64,000 nucleotides of DNA from CAVYPR01 sp963770505 (GCA_963770505.1 CAVYPR010000001.1:682001-746000), one strand, 5' to 3'; shown: positions 26,047 through 33,795, numbered from the stretch's first letter. The notes: generated by a model from the letters alone, not told the origin. Translations and numbers: made by a program.

Positions 26047-26784
26047 CGGCCGGCCCCGCCAGCGGGCAGGCCCGACCTCGTGCCCACCACCAGCTGGCTC
26101 AGGCCCCCGCTCAGCAGGCGCCGGCCGACGCCGGAGAACCCCGCCTGACAGAGGAGCCGACGGAGCCCGGCCTCGTCGGGGAGATAGGCGGTCGAGCGCG
26201 GGAGGTAGCGGTAGGCGTCGCGGTCAGACAGGACACCGCCCAAGAGCGGCACCACGTGCTCGAACCAGAGCCGGTGGCCGGCGCGCAGCGCGCCCGACGG
26301 CGGGGCCGCCACCTCGAGCAGGGCGATGCGCCCACCGGGGCGGAGCACGCGGGCCGCCTCGGCCAGCGAGGCGGGCAGGTCGGTGAAGTTGCGCAGGCCG
26401 TAGCCGCAGACCAGCCCGTCGACCCCGCCGGCGGTGAGGGGCAACTGGGCGGCGTCGCACTGGGCCAGCGGGGTCCCCCGGTGGTTGGCGGCGAGCATGC
26501 CCCAGCTGAGGTCGGCGCCCACGCACGCGGTAGCCGGCGCGCCGGGCCAGGGCCGAGAGGTCGCCGGTCCCGCAGGCCAGGTCGAGGACGACCGAGCCGG
26601 GCGGGAGCCCCAGGGCGGCCACCGTGGCGCGGCGCCAGCCCTGGTCGAGGCCGAGGGTCATGACCCGGTTCACCAGGTCGTAGCGGGGGGCGATGGCGTC
26701 GAACATCGAGCGCACCCGCCGGGTCTTCTCCTCGCCGGCGGGGAGCGCGGCCTCGCCGGGGCTCGACCGGGTGCGCACGGTCAC
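26043..26784 (-). CDS. menG: Demethylmenaquinone methyltransferase (UbiE/MenG), one frame break
   Basis: SAM-dependent C-methylation of demethylmenaquinone, last step of menaquinone synthesis. Motifs: FDAIAPRYDLVNRVMTLGLD at the N-terminus (UbiE signature), SAM site VLDLACGTGDLSALA, then after the break VGADLSWGML, CGYGLRNFTDL, VLRPGGRIALLEVA and YRYLPRSTAYLPD. An extra base at about 26526-26532 (in AGYR before ACVGADLS) disrupts the frame; corrected length is 246 aa. GTG start at 26784. It lies 9 bp after the MaoC gene stop on the same strand and is coupled to menF by a GTGA overlap. Confidence 0.85.
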
Positions 26785-26793
26785 TCGGCGCGG

Positions 26794-27249
26794 CTAGCGG
26801 TAGTAGCGGTAGACGACCTGGGCCACGCAGGCGGGCTTGGGGGCGTCCTTCACCTCGAAGGTGAGGTCGATCGTCACCTGCACGCCGTCTGCGACGTCCT
26901 CGACACCCGACACGGCGGCCCCGAGGCGCAGCTCGGAGCCCACGGGGACCGGCGAGGGGAAGCGGACCTTGTTGCAGCCGTAGTTGACGCCGAACTTCAT
27001 CCCCTCGACGGTGAGCACCTCACCCAGCATGGTGGGGGCCAGAGAGAGGGTGAGGTAGCCGTGGGCGATGGCCCCGCCGAACGGCCCGGTCTTGGCCCGC
27101 TCGGGGTCGACGTGGATCCACTGGTGGTCGCCGGTGGCGTCGGCGAAGAGGTCGACCCGCTTCTGGTCGATGACCTGCCACTCGCTGTAGCCGAGGTGGG
27201 TGCCCTCCAGCGAGCGGAACTCCTCTACGCCGCGCACGATCGTGCTCAT
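26794..27249 (-). CDS. MaoC-like (R)-specific enoyl-CoA hydratase family protein
   Basis: 151 aa single hot-dog domain. The hydratase 2 motif is visible as DLFADATGDHQWIHVDPERA (catalytic Asp and His) followed by GPFGGAIAHGYLTLSLAP, as in MaoC, PhaJ-type and NodN-like hydratases. It probably hydrates an enoyl-CoA, but the exact acyl substrate is not defined. The ATG at 27249 is preceded by AAGGAG with good spacing, one of the few clear Shine-Dalgarno starts here, and a longer upstream reading is rejected. It is first in a minus-strand unit with menG and menF; a link between them is not obvious. Confidence 0.82.
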   Translation of the reverse strand: MSTIVRGVEEFRSLEGTHLGYSEWQVIDQKRVDLFADATGDHQWIHVDPERAKTGPFGGAIAHGYLTLSLAPTMLGEVLTVEGMKFGVNYGCNKVRFPSPVPVGSELRLGAAVSGVEDVADGVQVTIDLTFEVKDAPKPACVAQVVYRYYR

Positions 27250-27355
27250 CTCTCGCTCCTTCGTCGTCGGGTGGATGGTCGTCCGGTGGCTCGTGGTCCG
27301 GTGGCTCGGCGCCGAACCGCCTCGGCGGCGGCCGGGGAGCCGGGGATGCCAAGCC

Positions 27356-27361
27356 ACGTTA
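27356..27361 (-). promoter_or_regulatory. Candidate promoter -10 (TAACGT) for the MaoC-menG-menF unit
   Basis: On the minus strand TAACGT lies about 107 bp upstream of the MaoC ATG, with a weak TTGGGG 19 bp before it. The leader between it and the gene contains two copies of GTCCGGTGGCTC (plus-strand reading) and nothing coding. Confidence 0.3.
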
Positions 27362-27400
27362 GATCAGGGGTGCGAGGGTCCCCCAACCGACGCCGCGGTC

Positions 27401-27754
27401 CTAGTGGAACCAGACCCGCTCGTACGACCGGCTCTCGGGGTGGAGCAGCAGGATCACCAGCAGGCCGGCGAAGAGCACGTCGAGGAGGGACCCGAAGCCC
27501 CCGCGCACGAGGATGAAGAAGAGCACCTGGGCGAACAGGTAGATGCCGGCGAGGACGATGCCGGCGCGGTAGGCGGCGCGCCGTTCGTTGGCGATGCCGT
27601 AGGCGGCGGCGCCCATGAGGACCAGCACGAGGTACGGGCCCGGCCCGGCGAACAGGAGGGTGAGGAGGGCCAGCGCCGCGCTGAGGTAGGAGAACAGCAC
27701 CGCCCCCTGGAGCGTCTGGGGCTGGCTGGAGTCCATCCACTTTCGCTCGGCCAC
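27401..27754 (-). CDS. Small integral membrane protein of unknown function
   Basis: 117 aa with four hydrophobic segments (about 18-36, 38-53, 63-83, 88-103) and short polar ends; no recognised domain or catalytic motif. It looks like a small helical bundle membrane protein of the DUF type common in actinobacteria. The GTG at 27754 is preceded at 6 bp by CAGACT, a weak match to the leaderless -10 pattern. It is divergent from the VIT-family gene (55 bp apart). I do not recognise the family. Confidence 0.65.
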   Translation of the reverse strand: MAERKWMDSSQPQTLQGAVLFSYLSAALALLTLLFAGPGPYLVLVLMGAAAYGIANERRAAYRAGIVLAGIYLFAQVLFFILVRGGFGSLLDVLFAGLLVILLLHPESRSYERVWFH

Positions 27755-27794
27755 GGCGCGAGTCTGCCAGGACTCGCGGCACCGGGGTGGTCGC

Positions 27795-27800
27795 TACGCT
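27795..27800 (+). promoter_or_regulatory. Leaderless -10 box (TACGCT) for the VIT-family gene
   Basis: TACGCT lies 8 bp before the GTG at 27809. Confidence 0.42.
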
Positions 27801-27808
27801 CGGGGGTC

Positions 27809-28525
27809 GTGAGCGCCGCCCGCTGGGAGCCCCAGGACCACCACCACCGGGACATCCAGGCCGGCGGGGCCCGGGCCGCCGTCTTCGGCATCAGCGACGG
27901 ACTGGTGACCAACGTGGCCCTCATCCTGGGGGTGGCCGGCGCCCACCCCACCGGCACGGTGGTGCGCCTGGCCGGCCTGGCCGGCCTGGTGGCCGGGTCG
28001 TTCTCGATGGCCACCGGCGAGTACGTCTCCATGCAGGCCCAGCGCGAGCTGCTCCAGCGCGAGCTCGACGTGGAGCGCCAGGCGCTGCACGAGAGCCCCG
28101 ACACCGAGCGCCGGGAGCTGGTGGCCATCTACGAGGCGAGGGGCGTCGACCCGGCGGTCGCCGACGAGCTGGCGGGGGAGATGATGCGCGACCCCGAGCT
28201 GGCCCTCGAGACCCACGCCCGCGAGGAGCTGGGCATCAACCCGGCCCGGCTCGGCTCGCCGCTGCAGGCCGCCGCGGCGTCGTTCCTCATGTTCGCCTTC
28301 GGGGCGCTGCTCCCGCTGCTGCCCTGGCTGTTCACCTCGGGCACCGCGGCCATCTGGGCCACGGTGGCCATCGGGGCGGTGGCCGCCCTGGCCGTGGGGG
28401 CCGTGCTCGGGAGGTTCACCGGCCGCTCCTCGGTGCGCTCGGCGCTGCGCCAGCTGGTACTGGCCATGATCGCCGCCGGCGCCACCTACGGCGTGGGGCG
28501 GGCGGTCGGCCTCTCGGGCGTCTGA
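27809..28525 (+). CDS. VIT1/CCC1-family iron or manganese transporter
   Basis: 238 aa. Five membrane helices in the family layout: GISDGLVTNVALILGVAGA (first pair), LAGLVAGSFSMATGEYVSMQAQ with the conserved Ser/Met/Glu motif, a cytoplasmic helical insert of about 80 residues with clustered Glu (ELVAIYEARGVDPAVADEL, the metal-binding MBD region), then LQAAAASFLMFAFGALLPL and two C-terminal helices. It probably exports Fe2+ or Mn2+ from the cytoplasm. The 3' end overlaps mshD on the opposite strand by 40 bp. Confidence 0.85.
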   Translation: MSAARWEPQDHHHRDIQAGGARAAVFGISDGLVTNVALILGVAGAHPTGTVVRLAGLAGLVAGSFSMATGEYVSMQAQRELLQRELDVERQALHESPDTERRELVAIYEARGVDPAVADELAGEMMRDPELALETHAREELGINPARLGSPLQAAAASFLMFAFGALLPLLPWLFTSGTAAIWATVAIGAVAALAVGAVLGRFTGRSSVRSALRQLVLAMIAAGATYGVGRAVGLSGV

Positions 28526-29448
28526 GCACCGGCCGGTCCCACCTCGAGGATGTACGCCCGGTCGACGTGGTCGAGGGTGAAGCCGAGCGAGAGGTAGAGG
28601 GCGGTGGCGGCGGTGTTGTCGGCGTCGACGTAGAGCATGCCGGTGCGCAGGCCGCGACCGGCGAGGTGGTCGAGGCCGGCCACGGTCAGGGACCGGCCCA
28701 GCCCGCGCTGGTGGAAGTCGGGGTCGACCGAGATGACGTAGATCTCCCCCATGGGGGGGACGGTGCCGGTGTGGACCTTGGTCCAGCACGAGCCGGCCAG
28801 GCGGCCGGCCTCCTCGTGAAGGAGGAAGCCGGCGGGGTCGAACCAGGGTTCGGCCTCGCGCTCAGCCAGGGCGGCCAGGTCCCAGCCGCCCTGCTCGGGA
28901 TGGCCGGCGAAGGCCCGGTTGTTGACGGCCAGCCACGCCTCCTCGTCGCGCCCGGGCTCAAAGGCGCGCACCGAGAGCGGCGAGGCCCACCGGACCCCTT
29001 TGTCCAGGGGCAGGTTGACCCGCAGCTGGAGCAGGTCGCGCTCGGGCGCGAAGCCCAGGGCCCCGGCCCGGGCGTCGTCGGCGGTGCCGGCCCGCGCCGT
29101 CCAGTAGCGCAGGCGCCCCCCGCCCCGCCGGGCCACCGCGTCGACGGCCGCGGCCAGCAGCGGCGCGGCCGGGTCAACGCCACGAGCGCCGTGTCCCGGG
29201 CGCACGGCGATCTCGACCACCCATGAGCCGGGCCCCCCGTCGAGCTGGGCGTAGCCGTCGAGCGAGCCGCCCGGACCGCGCTGGAGGAGCCCGGCGAACT
29301 GGTCGCGTCCGCCCCGGTGCAGCTCGAGGCGCTTGTGCTCGGCCAGGGCCTGGTGGCCGGTGGCGGCCGTCACCTCCTCGAGCAGGGCGGAGACCTCGGC
29401 GATCTCGGCCGGCCCCAGGCGGGTGGCCAGCACCAGGTTGTCGCCCAC
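28486..29448 (-). CDS. mshD: Mycothiol synthase (MshD, tandem GNAT acetyltransferase)
   Basis: Acetylates Cys-GlcN-Ins, final step of mycothiol synthesis, the actinobacterial low-molecular-weight thiol. It is 320 aa with two GNAT domains. The N-terminal one is degenerate; the C-terminal one has AWLAVNNRAFAGHPEQGGWD, VISVDPDFHQRGLGRSLTV (acetyl-CoA loop) and MLYVDADNTAATALYLSLGF. This gene is one of the strongest markers that the organism is an actinobacterium. The C-terminal tail PERPTARPTP is encoded opposite the end of the VIT-family gene, a 40-bp convergent overlap. GTG start at 29448 with TAGCCT 6 bp upstream. Confidence 0.9.
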   Translation of the reverse strand: MGDNLVLATRLGPAEIAEVSALLEEVTAATGHQALAEHKRLELHRGGRDQFAGLLQRGPGGSLDGYAQLDGGPGSWVVEIAVRPGHGARGVDPAAPLLAAAVDAVARRGGGRLRYWTARAGTADDARAGALGFAPERDLLQLRVNLPLDKGVRWASPLSVRAFEPGRDEEAWLAVNNRAFAGHPEQGGWDLAALAEREAEPWFDPAGFLLHEEAGRLAGSCWTKVHTGTVPPMGEIYVISVDPDFHQRGLGRSLTVAGLDHLAGRGLRTGMLYVDADNTAATALYLSLGFTLDHVDRAYILEVGPAGAQTPERPTARPTP

Positions 29449-29454
29449 GCCCGC

Positions 29455-29460
29455 AGGCTA
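29455..29460 (-). promoter_or_regulatory. Leaderless -10 box (TAGCCT) for mshD
   Basis: On the minus strand TAGCCT is followed by GCGGGC and then the GTG start at 29448. Confidence 0.42.
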
Positions 29461-29503
29461 TCGGTCCCGCGCCGCGCCCCCCCTCGCCGTGTGGCGCCGG
29501 CGG

Positions 29504-29509
29504 TAGGTT
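29504..29509 (+). promoter_or_regulatory. Leaderless -10 box (TAGGTT) for nth
   Basis: TAGGTT lies 6 bp before the GTG at 29516. It and the mshD box sit back to back in a 67-bp divergent gap. Confidence 0.45.
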
Positions 29510-29515
29510 GGGGGC

Positions 29516-30190
29516 GTGGCCGGTCCGAGGAGCCCCCGAGGGCGGGCCAAGGTGGTGGGGGCGCGTCTGGCCGGCGAGTACCCCGGGAGCGCCACCGAGC
29601 TGTGCGCCCTGGATCACCGGGACCCCTTCCAACTGTTGGTGGCCACCATCCTGTCGGCCCAGTGCACCGACGAGCGGGTCAACACGGTGACGCCGGCCGT
29701 CTTCGCCGCCTACCCCGGCCCGGCCGAACTGGCCGGGGCCGACCCGGCCGACCTCGAGGCGCTGATCCGTCCCACCGGCTTCTTCCGCTCGAAGGCCAAG
29801 AGCCTGATCGGCATGGCCCGCGCCGTGGTGGAGCGGTTCGACGGGCGCGTCCCCGAGGACCTCGACGACCTGGTCACCCTGCCCGGCGTGGGCCGCAAGA
29901 CCGGCAACGTCGTGCGCAGCGTCGGCTTCGGGCTCCCCGGGCTCCCCGTCGACACCCACGTCGGCCGGCTCTCGCGCCGGCTGGGCCTCACGACCGAGGA
30001 CGATCCGGTGCGGGTGGAGCACGACCTGAACGCGCTGGTACCGGCGTCCGAGCGCGGGGCCTTCAGCCTGCGCCTCATCCTCCACGGACGAGCCGTCTGC
30101 ACGGCCCGGTCGCCCCGCTGCGGGGCGTGCCTCCTGTCCGACGTCTGCCCGTCGGTCCGCAGTTCCGTGGGGGCTCCCGCTCGCCGCTGA
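29516..30190 (+). CDS. nth: Endonuclease III (DNA glycosylase/AP lyase)
   Basis: Removes oxidised pyrimidines and cleaves at abasic sites in base-excision repair; cytoplasmic. It is 224 aa. Motifs: QLLVATILSAQCTDERVN, the helix-hairpin-helix LPGVGRKTGNVV with the catalytic Lys, LPVDTHVGRLSRRLGL with the catalytic Asp, and the 4Fe-4S ligand set C-x6-C-x2-C-x5-C (CTARSPRCGACLLSDVC). GTG start follows the TAGGTT box. The gene is followed by an unusually AT-rich 290-bp gap. Confidence 0.94.
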   Translation: MAGPRSPRGRAKVVGARLAGEYPGSATELCALDHRDPFQLLVATILSAQCTDERVNTVTPAVFAAYPGPAELAGADPADLEALIRPTGFFRSKAKSLIGMARAVVERFDGRVPEDLDDLVTLPGVGRKTGNVVRSVGFGLPGLPVDTHVGRLSRRLGLTTEDDPVRVEHDLNALVPASERGAFSLRLILHGRAVCTARSPRCGACLLSDVCPSVRSSVGAPARR

Positions 30191-30197
30191 GGGTGCA

Positions 30198-30209
30198 GAT
30201 ATGTTGCAA
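30198..30209 (+). promoter_or_regulatory. Shared 12-mer GATATGTTGCAA (copy upstream of the VapBC-like pair)
   Basis: The same AT-rich 12-mer occurs at 43510-43521 on the minus strand, upstream of the sugar-binding protein gene. Here it is followed by CAAGTGTTGG, and a partial copy GGTTGCAAAGTGTTGG lies at 30267-30282. It could be a regulator site; no protein is assigned. Confidence 0.3.
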
Positions 30210-30278
30210 ACAAGTGTTGGGTGGACACTCGAACTGGGAAAAACTTCTAAAGATCCTGGTGCACGGGTTGCAAAGTGT

Positions 30279-30307
30279 TGGTTTTTCCTACCCGGGTGTG
30301 TACAATT
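30279..30307 (+). promoter_or_regulatory. Candidate sigma-70-type promoter TTGGTT-N17-TACAAT
   Basis: TTGGTT (30279-30284) and TACAAT (30302-30307) are separated by exactly 17 bp, the best two-box promoter I see in the window. Transcription would start near 30314. Immediately downstream are the palindrome GGAACTGGTTCC (30315-30326) and an AGTTCC (30335-30340) that can pair with its left arm. The gap 30191-30481 holds no open reading frame I would trust. Confidence 0.5.
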
Positions 30308-30381
30308 GACCTTGGAACTGGTTCCCGCCATCTAGTTCCGTATGGAGCGAAGCCCCGGGATCCGCCCCCGGACCGTTCCCG

Positions 30382-30408
30382 CGACGGCGCCCCCTCGGGG
30401 CGCCGTCG
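30382..30408 (+). terminator. Strong 12-bp hairpin, terminator or attenuator-like
   Basis: CGACGGCGCCCC (30382-30393) and GGGGCGCCGTCG (30397-30408) form a perfect 12-bp stem with a 3-nt loop. There is no T-run after it. With the promoter at 30279-30307 it would bound a transcript of about 95 nt, or act as an attenuator before the vapB-like gene. Confidence 0.5.
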
Positions 30409-30469
30409 TCGCGTCCTGGGCACCGCTCGGCGGGACGCCGGAGGGGCCGAGCGGTAGTACTGGAGGTGT

Positions 30470-30475
30470 TACTTT
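30470..30475 (+). promoter_or_regulatory. Leaderless -10 box (TACTTT) for the vapB-like gene
   Basis: TACTTT lies 6 bp before the GTG at 30482, after the 30382-30408 hairpin, so the antitoxin gene can be transcribed independently of anything upstream. Confidence 0.45.
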
Positions 30476-30481
30476 AGCCCC

Positions 30482-30748
30482 GTGGTCACGAAGCGCTCGG
30501 TGTCGTTGGGCGACGAGGTCGCCCGGGAGGTCGAGGCCGCGGCGCGCGAGGACGGCGTCTCCTTCAGCGCCTGGCTCTCGGGCGCGGCCGAGCGCCAGCT
30601 GCGGGTGCGCCAAGGCCTGCGCGGGGTCGCCGCGTGGGAGTCGGAGGCCGGGGCACTGACGGCCGAGGAGATCGCCGCCGGCGAGGCCCTGCTGGCCCGG
30701 CTGCTCTCGGGCGTCTCGGGGATGGCCTCGAGGGTCCGCCGGCGGTGA
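30482..30748 (+). CDS. VapB-like ribbon-helix-helix antitoxin
   Basis: 88 aa. The N-terminal segment RSVSLGDEVAREVEAAARED followed by GVSFSAWLSGAAERQLR has the strand-helix-helix pattern of ribbon-helix-helix DNA-binding proteins; the C-terminal acidic and helical part (TAEEIAAGEALLARLL) would wrap the toxin. The family name is by pattern only. The stop overlaps the GTG of the following PIN-like gene (GTGA), the standard antitoxin-toxin coupling. Confidence 0.65.
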   Translation: MVTKRSVSLGDEVAREVEAAAREDGVSFSAWLSGAAERQLRVRQGLRGVAAWESEAGALTAEEIAAGEALLARLLSGVSGMASRVRRR

Positions 30749-31138
30749 CGGCCCGCGCGGGTCTCGTCTACGGCGTGGGGGCGCTGCGGGCGGCGGCGCG
30801 CGGCGACCGGATCATGTGGGCGGTGCACCGGGCGGCGCTGGCCAACGGCATCGTGCCGGTGGTGCCGGTGGCGGCCATCGCCGAGGCCTTTCGCACCGAG
30901 GCCCGTGGCGACCGCCTCGAGGCGCTGCTCTCCGGCGCCGAGGTGGAGGACCTCGACGACGAGGGGGCACGCCGGGCCGGGGAACTGGCGGCGCGGGCCG
31001 ACACCGCCGACCTGGTGGCGGTGGCCACCGCGCGAGGTGGCGGCCCGTCGCAACTGCGCGGTGGTGGCCTCCCGCCAGCACGCGCTGCGCACGGCGGCGG
31101 GGCTCCTCGGCCACGACCTCGTCATGTACGCCGTCTGA
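30745..31138 (+). pseudogene. VapC-like PIN-domain protein, degenerate and frame-broken
   Basis: About 130 aa if one extra base near 31036 is removed. The fold pattern is PIN-like: GALRAAARGDRIMWAVHRAAL, VPVAAIAEAFR with the middle Glu, DTADLVAVA with the third acidic site, and after the break REVAARRNCAVVASRQHAL. The N-terminal catalytic Asp expected in L-V-x-D-x-G-A-L is replaced: the sequence is LVYGVGAL. A missing catalytic residue plus a frame break suggest a dead toxin, but the frame break could be a sequence error like the others here. It ends 8 bp before a convergent small gene. Confidence 0.6.
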
Positions 31139-31146
31139 GCACCGCC

Positions 31147-31335
31147 TCAGCCTCGGTCGGCGGCGACACGGCCGAGCCGGCGCAGGGCGCCGGTGAGGGC
31201 GCGCTCGACCCCGAACAGCTCGGCGGCCAAGTCGTCCTCCTCGCCGGCCCGGGCCTGCTCGGCCAGGGCGGTCACCCGCCGGGTGAGCTCGTCGAGGGTG
31301 GAGGTGAGGGAGGAGAGCTCGGCGCGCGTGGTCAC
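31147..31335 (-). CDS. Small helical protein of unknown function (62 aa)
   Basis: 62 aa, probably two amphipathic helices (TRAELSSLTSTLDELTRRVT and a Glu/Arg/Leu-rich second half, LFGVERALTGALRRLGRV), suggesting a small coiled-coil dimer. No domain is recognised. The GTG at 31335 is preceded at 6 bp by CATCAT, a weak leaderless -10. It is divergent from hisD and convergent with the VapC-like gene. Support comes from its codon pattern and its fit in an otherwise empty 290-bp space. Confidence 0.5.
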   Translation of the reverse strand: MTTRAELSSLTSTLDELTRRVTALAEQARAGEEDDLAAELFGVERALTGALRRLGRVAADRG

Positions 31336-31413
31336 CTCCCGATGATGGCCCACGGGCCGGCGTCGGCGCGCATCGCGGCCCCGCGGCCGACCGTTGGCCG
31401 GTGGGGCCACAGG

Positions 31414-31419
31414 TAGCAT
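31414..31419 (+). promoter_or_regulatory. Leaderless -10 box (TAGCAT) for the histidine operon
   Basis: TAGCAT lies 9 bp before the ATG of hisD at 31429 and is the only promoter candidate before the ten-gene unit that follows. No attenuator or leader peptide with His codons fits in the 93-bp gap. Confidence 0.45.
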
Positions 31420-31428
31420 CGCGGGACC

Positions 31429-32709
31429 ATGCCCCTCACCCGCCTCGACCTTCGCGGCCGGACCGGCCCCTTCGACGCGGACCTGCCGCGCCCGGCCGAC
31501 GCCGGGGGCGACGTGCGCGAGGCGGTGGCCGCCATCTTGGCCCGGGTGCGCACCGAGGGCGATGCCGCGCTGCGGGACCTGACGGCGCGCTTCGACGGCC
31601 CGGTGCTCGAGAACCTGGCCGTCGAGGACGGCGCGGCGGCGGAGGCGCTGGCCAGGGTGGACGGCCCGCTGCGCCAGGCGCTCGAGGTGGCGTGGGCGAG
31701 GATCTGCGCCTACCACGCCCTCGAGTCCCCGCCCCCGCCCGACTTCGTCGACGGCGGGGTGCGGGTGCAGCACCTGGTGCGCCCGGTGGAGCGGGCCGGC
31801 TGCTACGCGCCAGGCGGTCGGGCCCGCTACCCCTCGACGGTGCTCATGTGCGCCGCCCCGGCCACCGTGGCCGGGGTGGGCCGGCTGGTGCTGTGCGTGC
31901 CCCCGGGGCCCGACGGCACCCTCGACGACGCCACCCTGGCGGCGGCGGCCATCGCCGGCTACGACGAGATCTACCGGGTGGGCGGCGCCCAGGCCATCGG
32001 GGCCATGGCCTATGGCACCGAGACGATTCCCCGCGTGGACGTGGTGGTGGGGCCGGGCAACCGCTACGTGGCCGAGGCCAAGCGCCAGGTGTCGGGGGCG
32101 GTCGGCGTGGCCTCGGCCTTCGCCGGCCCCTCCGAGGTGGTGGTGGTGGCCGCCCCCGACACCCCGGCCCGGCTGGCCGCGGTCGACCTCGTCGTCCAGG
32201 CCGAGCACGGCCCCGACGGGCTGGCCTGGCTGGTGACCTGGTCGCCGGAGAAGGCCGACGAGGTCGAGGCCGAGGTGGACCGCCTCGTGGGCTCCTCGCC
32301 CCGCCGGGCCGACCTCGAGGCCACCCTGGCCACCGGTGGCTACACCTGCCTGGTGGACGGGCCCGAGGCGGCCATCGAGGTGTCCAACGTCGTGGCCCCC
32401 GAGCACCTCGAGCTCCTCTTCGACGGGGCCGAGGACCTCCTCCCGGCGGTGCGGGCGGCCGGGGCGGTCTTCTGCGGGCCGTGGTCGCCGGCCAGCCTGG
32501 GCGACTACCTGGCCGGGCCGAACCACGTTCTGCCCACCAACCGCACCGCCCGCTTCGCCTCGGCGCTGCGTGCCGACGACTTCCGCCGCCACATCCACGC
32601 CGTCTCGGCCAGCCCCGAGGCCCTGGCCTCGCTCGGCCGCCACGTGGTCACCCTGGCCACCACCGAGGGGCTGCCCGCCCACGCCGAGTCGATCCGGCTG
32701 CGCTCGTGA
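31429..32709 (+). CDS. hisD: Histidinol dehydrogenase
   Basis: Last two steps of histidine synthesis: NAD-dependent oxidation of histidinol to histidine, Zn-dependent. It is 426 aa. Motifs: ERAGCYAPGGRARYPSTVLM, RVGGAQAIGAMAYGTETIPR, DVVVGPGNRYVAEAKRQV, the zinc/substrate region DLVVQAEHGPDG and GDYLAGPNHVLPTNRTARF. It is first in the histidine/tryptophan unit; its stop overlaps the hisC GTG (GTGA). Confidence 0.95.
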   Translation: MPLTRLDLRGRTGPFDADLPRPADAGGDVREAVAAILARVRTEGDAALRDLTARFDGPVLENLAVEDGAAAEALARVDGPLRQALEVAWARICAYHALESPPPPDFVDGGVRVQHLVRPVERAGCYAPGGRARYPSTVLMCAAPATVAGVGRLVLCVPPGPDGTLDDATLAAAAIAGYDEIYRVGGAQAIGAMAYGTETIPRVDVVVGPGNRYVAEAKRQVSGAVGVASAFAGPSEVVVVAAPDTPARLAAVDLVVQAEHGPDGLAWLVTWSPEKADEVEAEVDRLVGSSPRRADLEATLATGGYTCLVDGPEAAIEVSNVVAPEHLELLFDGAEDLLPAVRAAGAVFCGPWSPASLGDYLAGPNHVLPTNRTARFASALRADDFRRHIHAVSASPEALASLGRHVVTLATTEGLPAHAESIRLRS

Positions 32710-33782
32710 GCGCGCTCGTCCCCCTCCGCTCGGACCTGGCCGCCCTCGAGGGCTACCACTCCCCGCAGGTGGCGACGCCGGTGCGCCTCAACACCAACGA
32801 GTCGCCCTTCCCGCCGCCGGAGACCTGGCGCGACGACCTGGCGGCCGAGATCGAGCGGATCGAGTTCAACCGCTACCCCGACCGGGGGGCCGCCGAGCTG
32901 CGGGGGGCGCTGGCCGAGCTGCACGGGGTCGGCGCCGAGGAGGTCTTCTGCGCCAACGGGTCCAACGAGGTCCTGCAGTGCCTGCTGCTCGGCTTCGGCG
33001 GTCCGGGTCGCCGGGCCCTGCTCTTCGAGCCCACCTACGCCCTGCACTCCCACATCGCCCGGCTGACCGGCACGGCGGTGGTGGCCGGCGGGCGCGGGCC
33101 GGACTTCCGCATCGACGCCGCCGAGGCCGAGAGCCGGCTGGCCGCCACACGGCCGGAGATCACCTTCGTCTGCTCGCCCAACAACCCGACCGGGGCCGCC
33201 GAGCGGCCCGAGGTGGTGGCCCGCATCGCCGACGCGGCGCCCGGGCTGGTGGTGGTGGACGAGGCCTACGGCCAGTTCGCCCGGACCTCGGCCCTGGAGC
33301 TGCGGGGCCCGGACCGCCCGGGGCTGGTCGTGGTGCGCACCTTCTCCAAGACCTGGGCCATGGCCGCCTGCCGGCTCGGCTACCTGGTGGCCGACCCCGC
33401 CGTGGTGGCCGGCTGCGAGGCGGTGGCCCTGCCCTACCACCTGTCGGCCTTCAGCCAGGCCGCCGGCGTGCTGGCCCTGCGCTACCGCCGCGAGATGGAG
33501 GCCCGCGTGGCGGCCGTGGCCGAAGAGCGCGGCAGGGTGTCGGCGGCGCTGGTGGACCTGGCGGTGGAGTGGTGGCCGTCGGACGCCAACTTCATCCTCT
33601 TCCGCCCGACGGGGCGCGAGGCGGGCGAGGTGTGGCGGGGCCTCCTGGAGGCCGGCGTCCTGGTGCGAGACTGTTCGAGCTGGGACGGCCTGGCCGGGTG
33701 CCTGCGGGTCACGGTGGGCACCCCCGCCGAGAACGACCGGTTCTTGGAGGCCCTCGGGCGGAGTCTGGGGGCGGCGCGATGA
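32706..33782 (+). CDS. hisC: Histidinol-phosphate aminotransferase
   Basis: PLP-dependent transamination of imidazole acetol phosphate to histidinol phosphate. It is 358 aa, fold type I. Motifs: VRLNTNESPFPPP, NRYPDRGAAELRGAL, FCANGSNEVLQCLLLGFG, CSPNNPTGAAERP, VVDEAYGQFAR and the PLP Lys at residue 215 in TFSKTWAMAACRLGY. GTG 32706 overlaps the hisD stop. hisB follows after 13 bp. Confidence 0.94.
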   Translation: MSALVPLRSDLAALEGYHSPQVATPVRLNTNESPFPPPETWRDDLAAEIERIEFNRYPDRGAAELRGALAELHGVGAEEVFCANGSNEVLQCLLLGFGGPGRRALLFEPTYALHSHIARLTGTAVVAGGRGPDFRIDAAEAESRLAATRPEITFVCSPNNPTGAAERPEVVARIADAAPGLVVVDEAYGQFARTSALELRGPDRPGLVVVRTFSKTWAMAACRLGYLVADPAVVAGCEAVALPYHLSAFSQAAGVLALRYRREMEARVAAVAEERGRVSAALVDLAVEWWPSDANFILFRPTGREAGEVWRGLLEAGVLVRDCSSWDGLAGCLRVTVGTPAENDRFLEALGRSLGAAR

Positions 33783-33795
33783 GAGGACGCAGCAG

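Noticed and set aside
31336..31428. Histidine attenuator or T-box before hisD
   Set aside because: The gap is only 93 bp, has no run of His codons, no T-box sequence and no terminator/antiterminator pair.
31147..32682. A 511-codon minus-strand frame antisense to hisD
   Set aside because: Only the final 62 codons, outside hisD, look real; the remainder mirrors hisD codons and has no domain.
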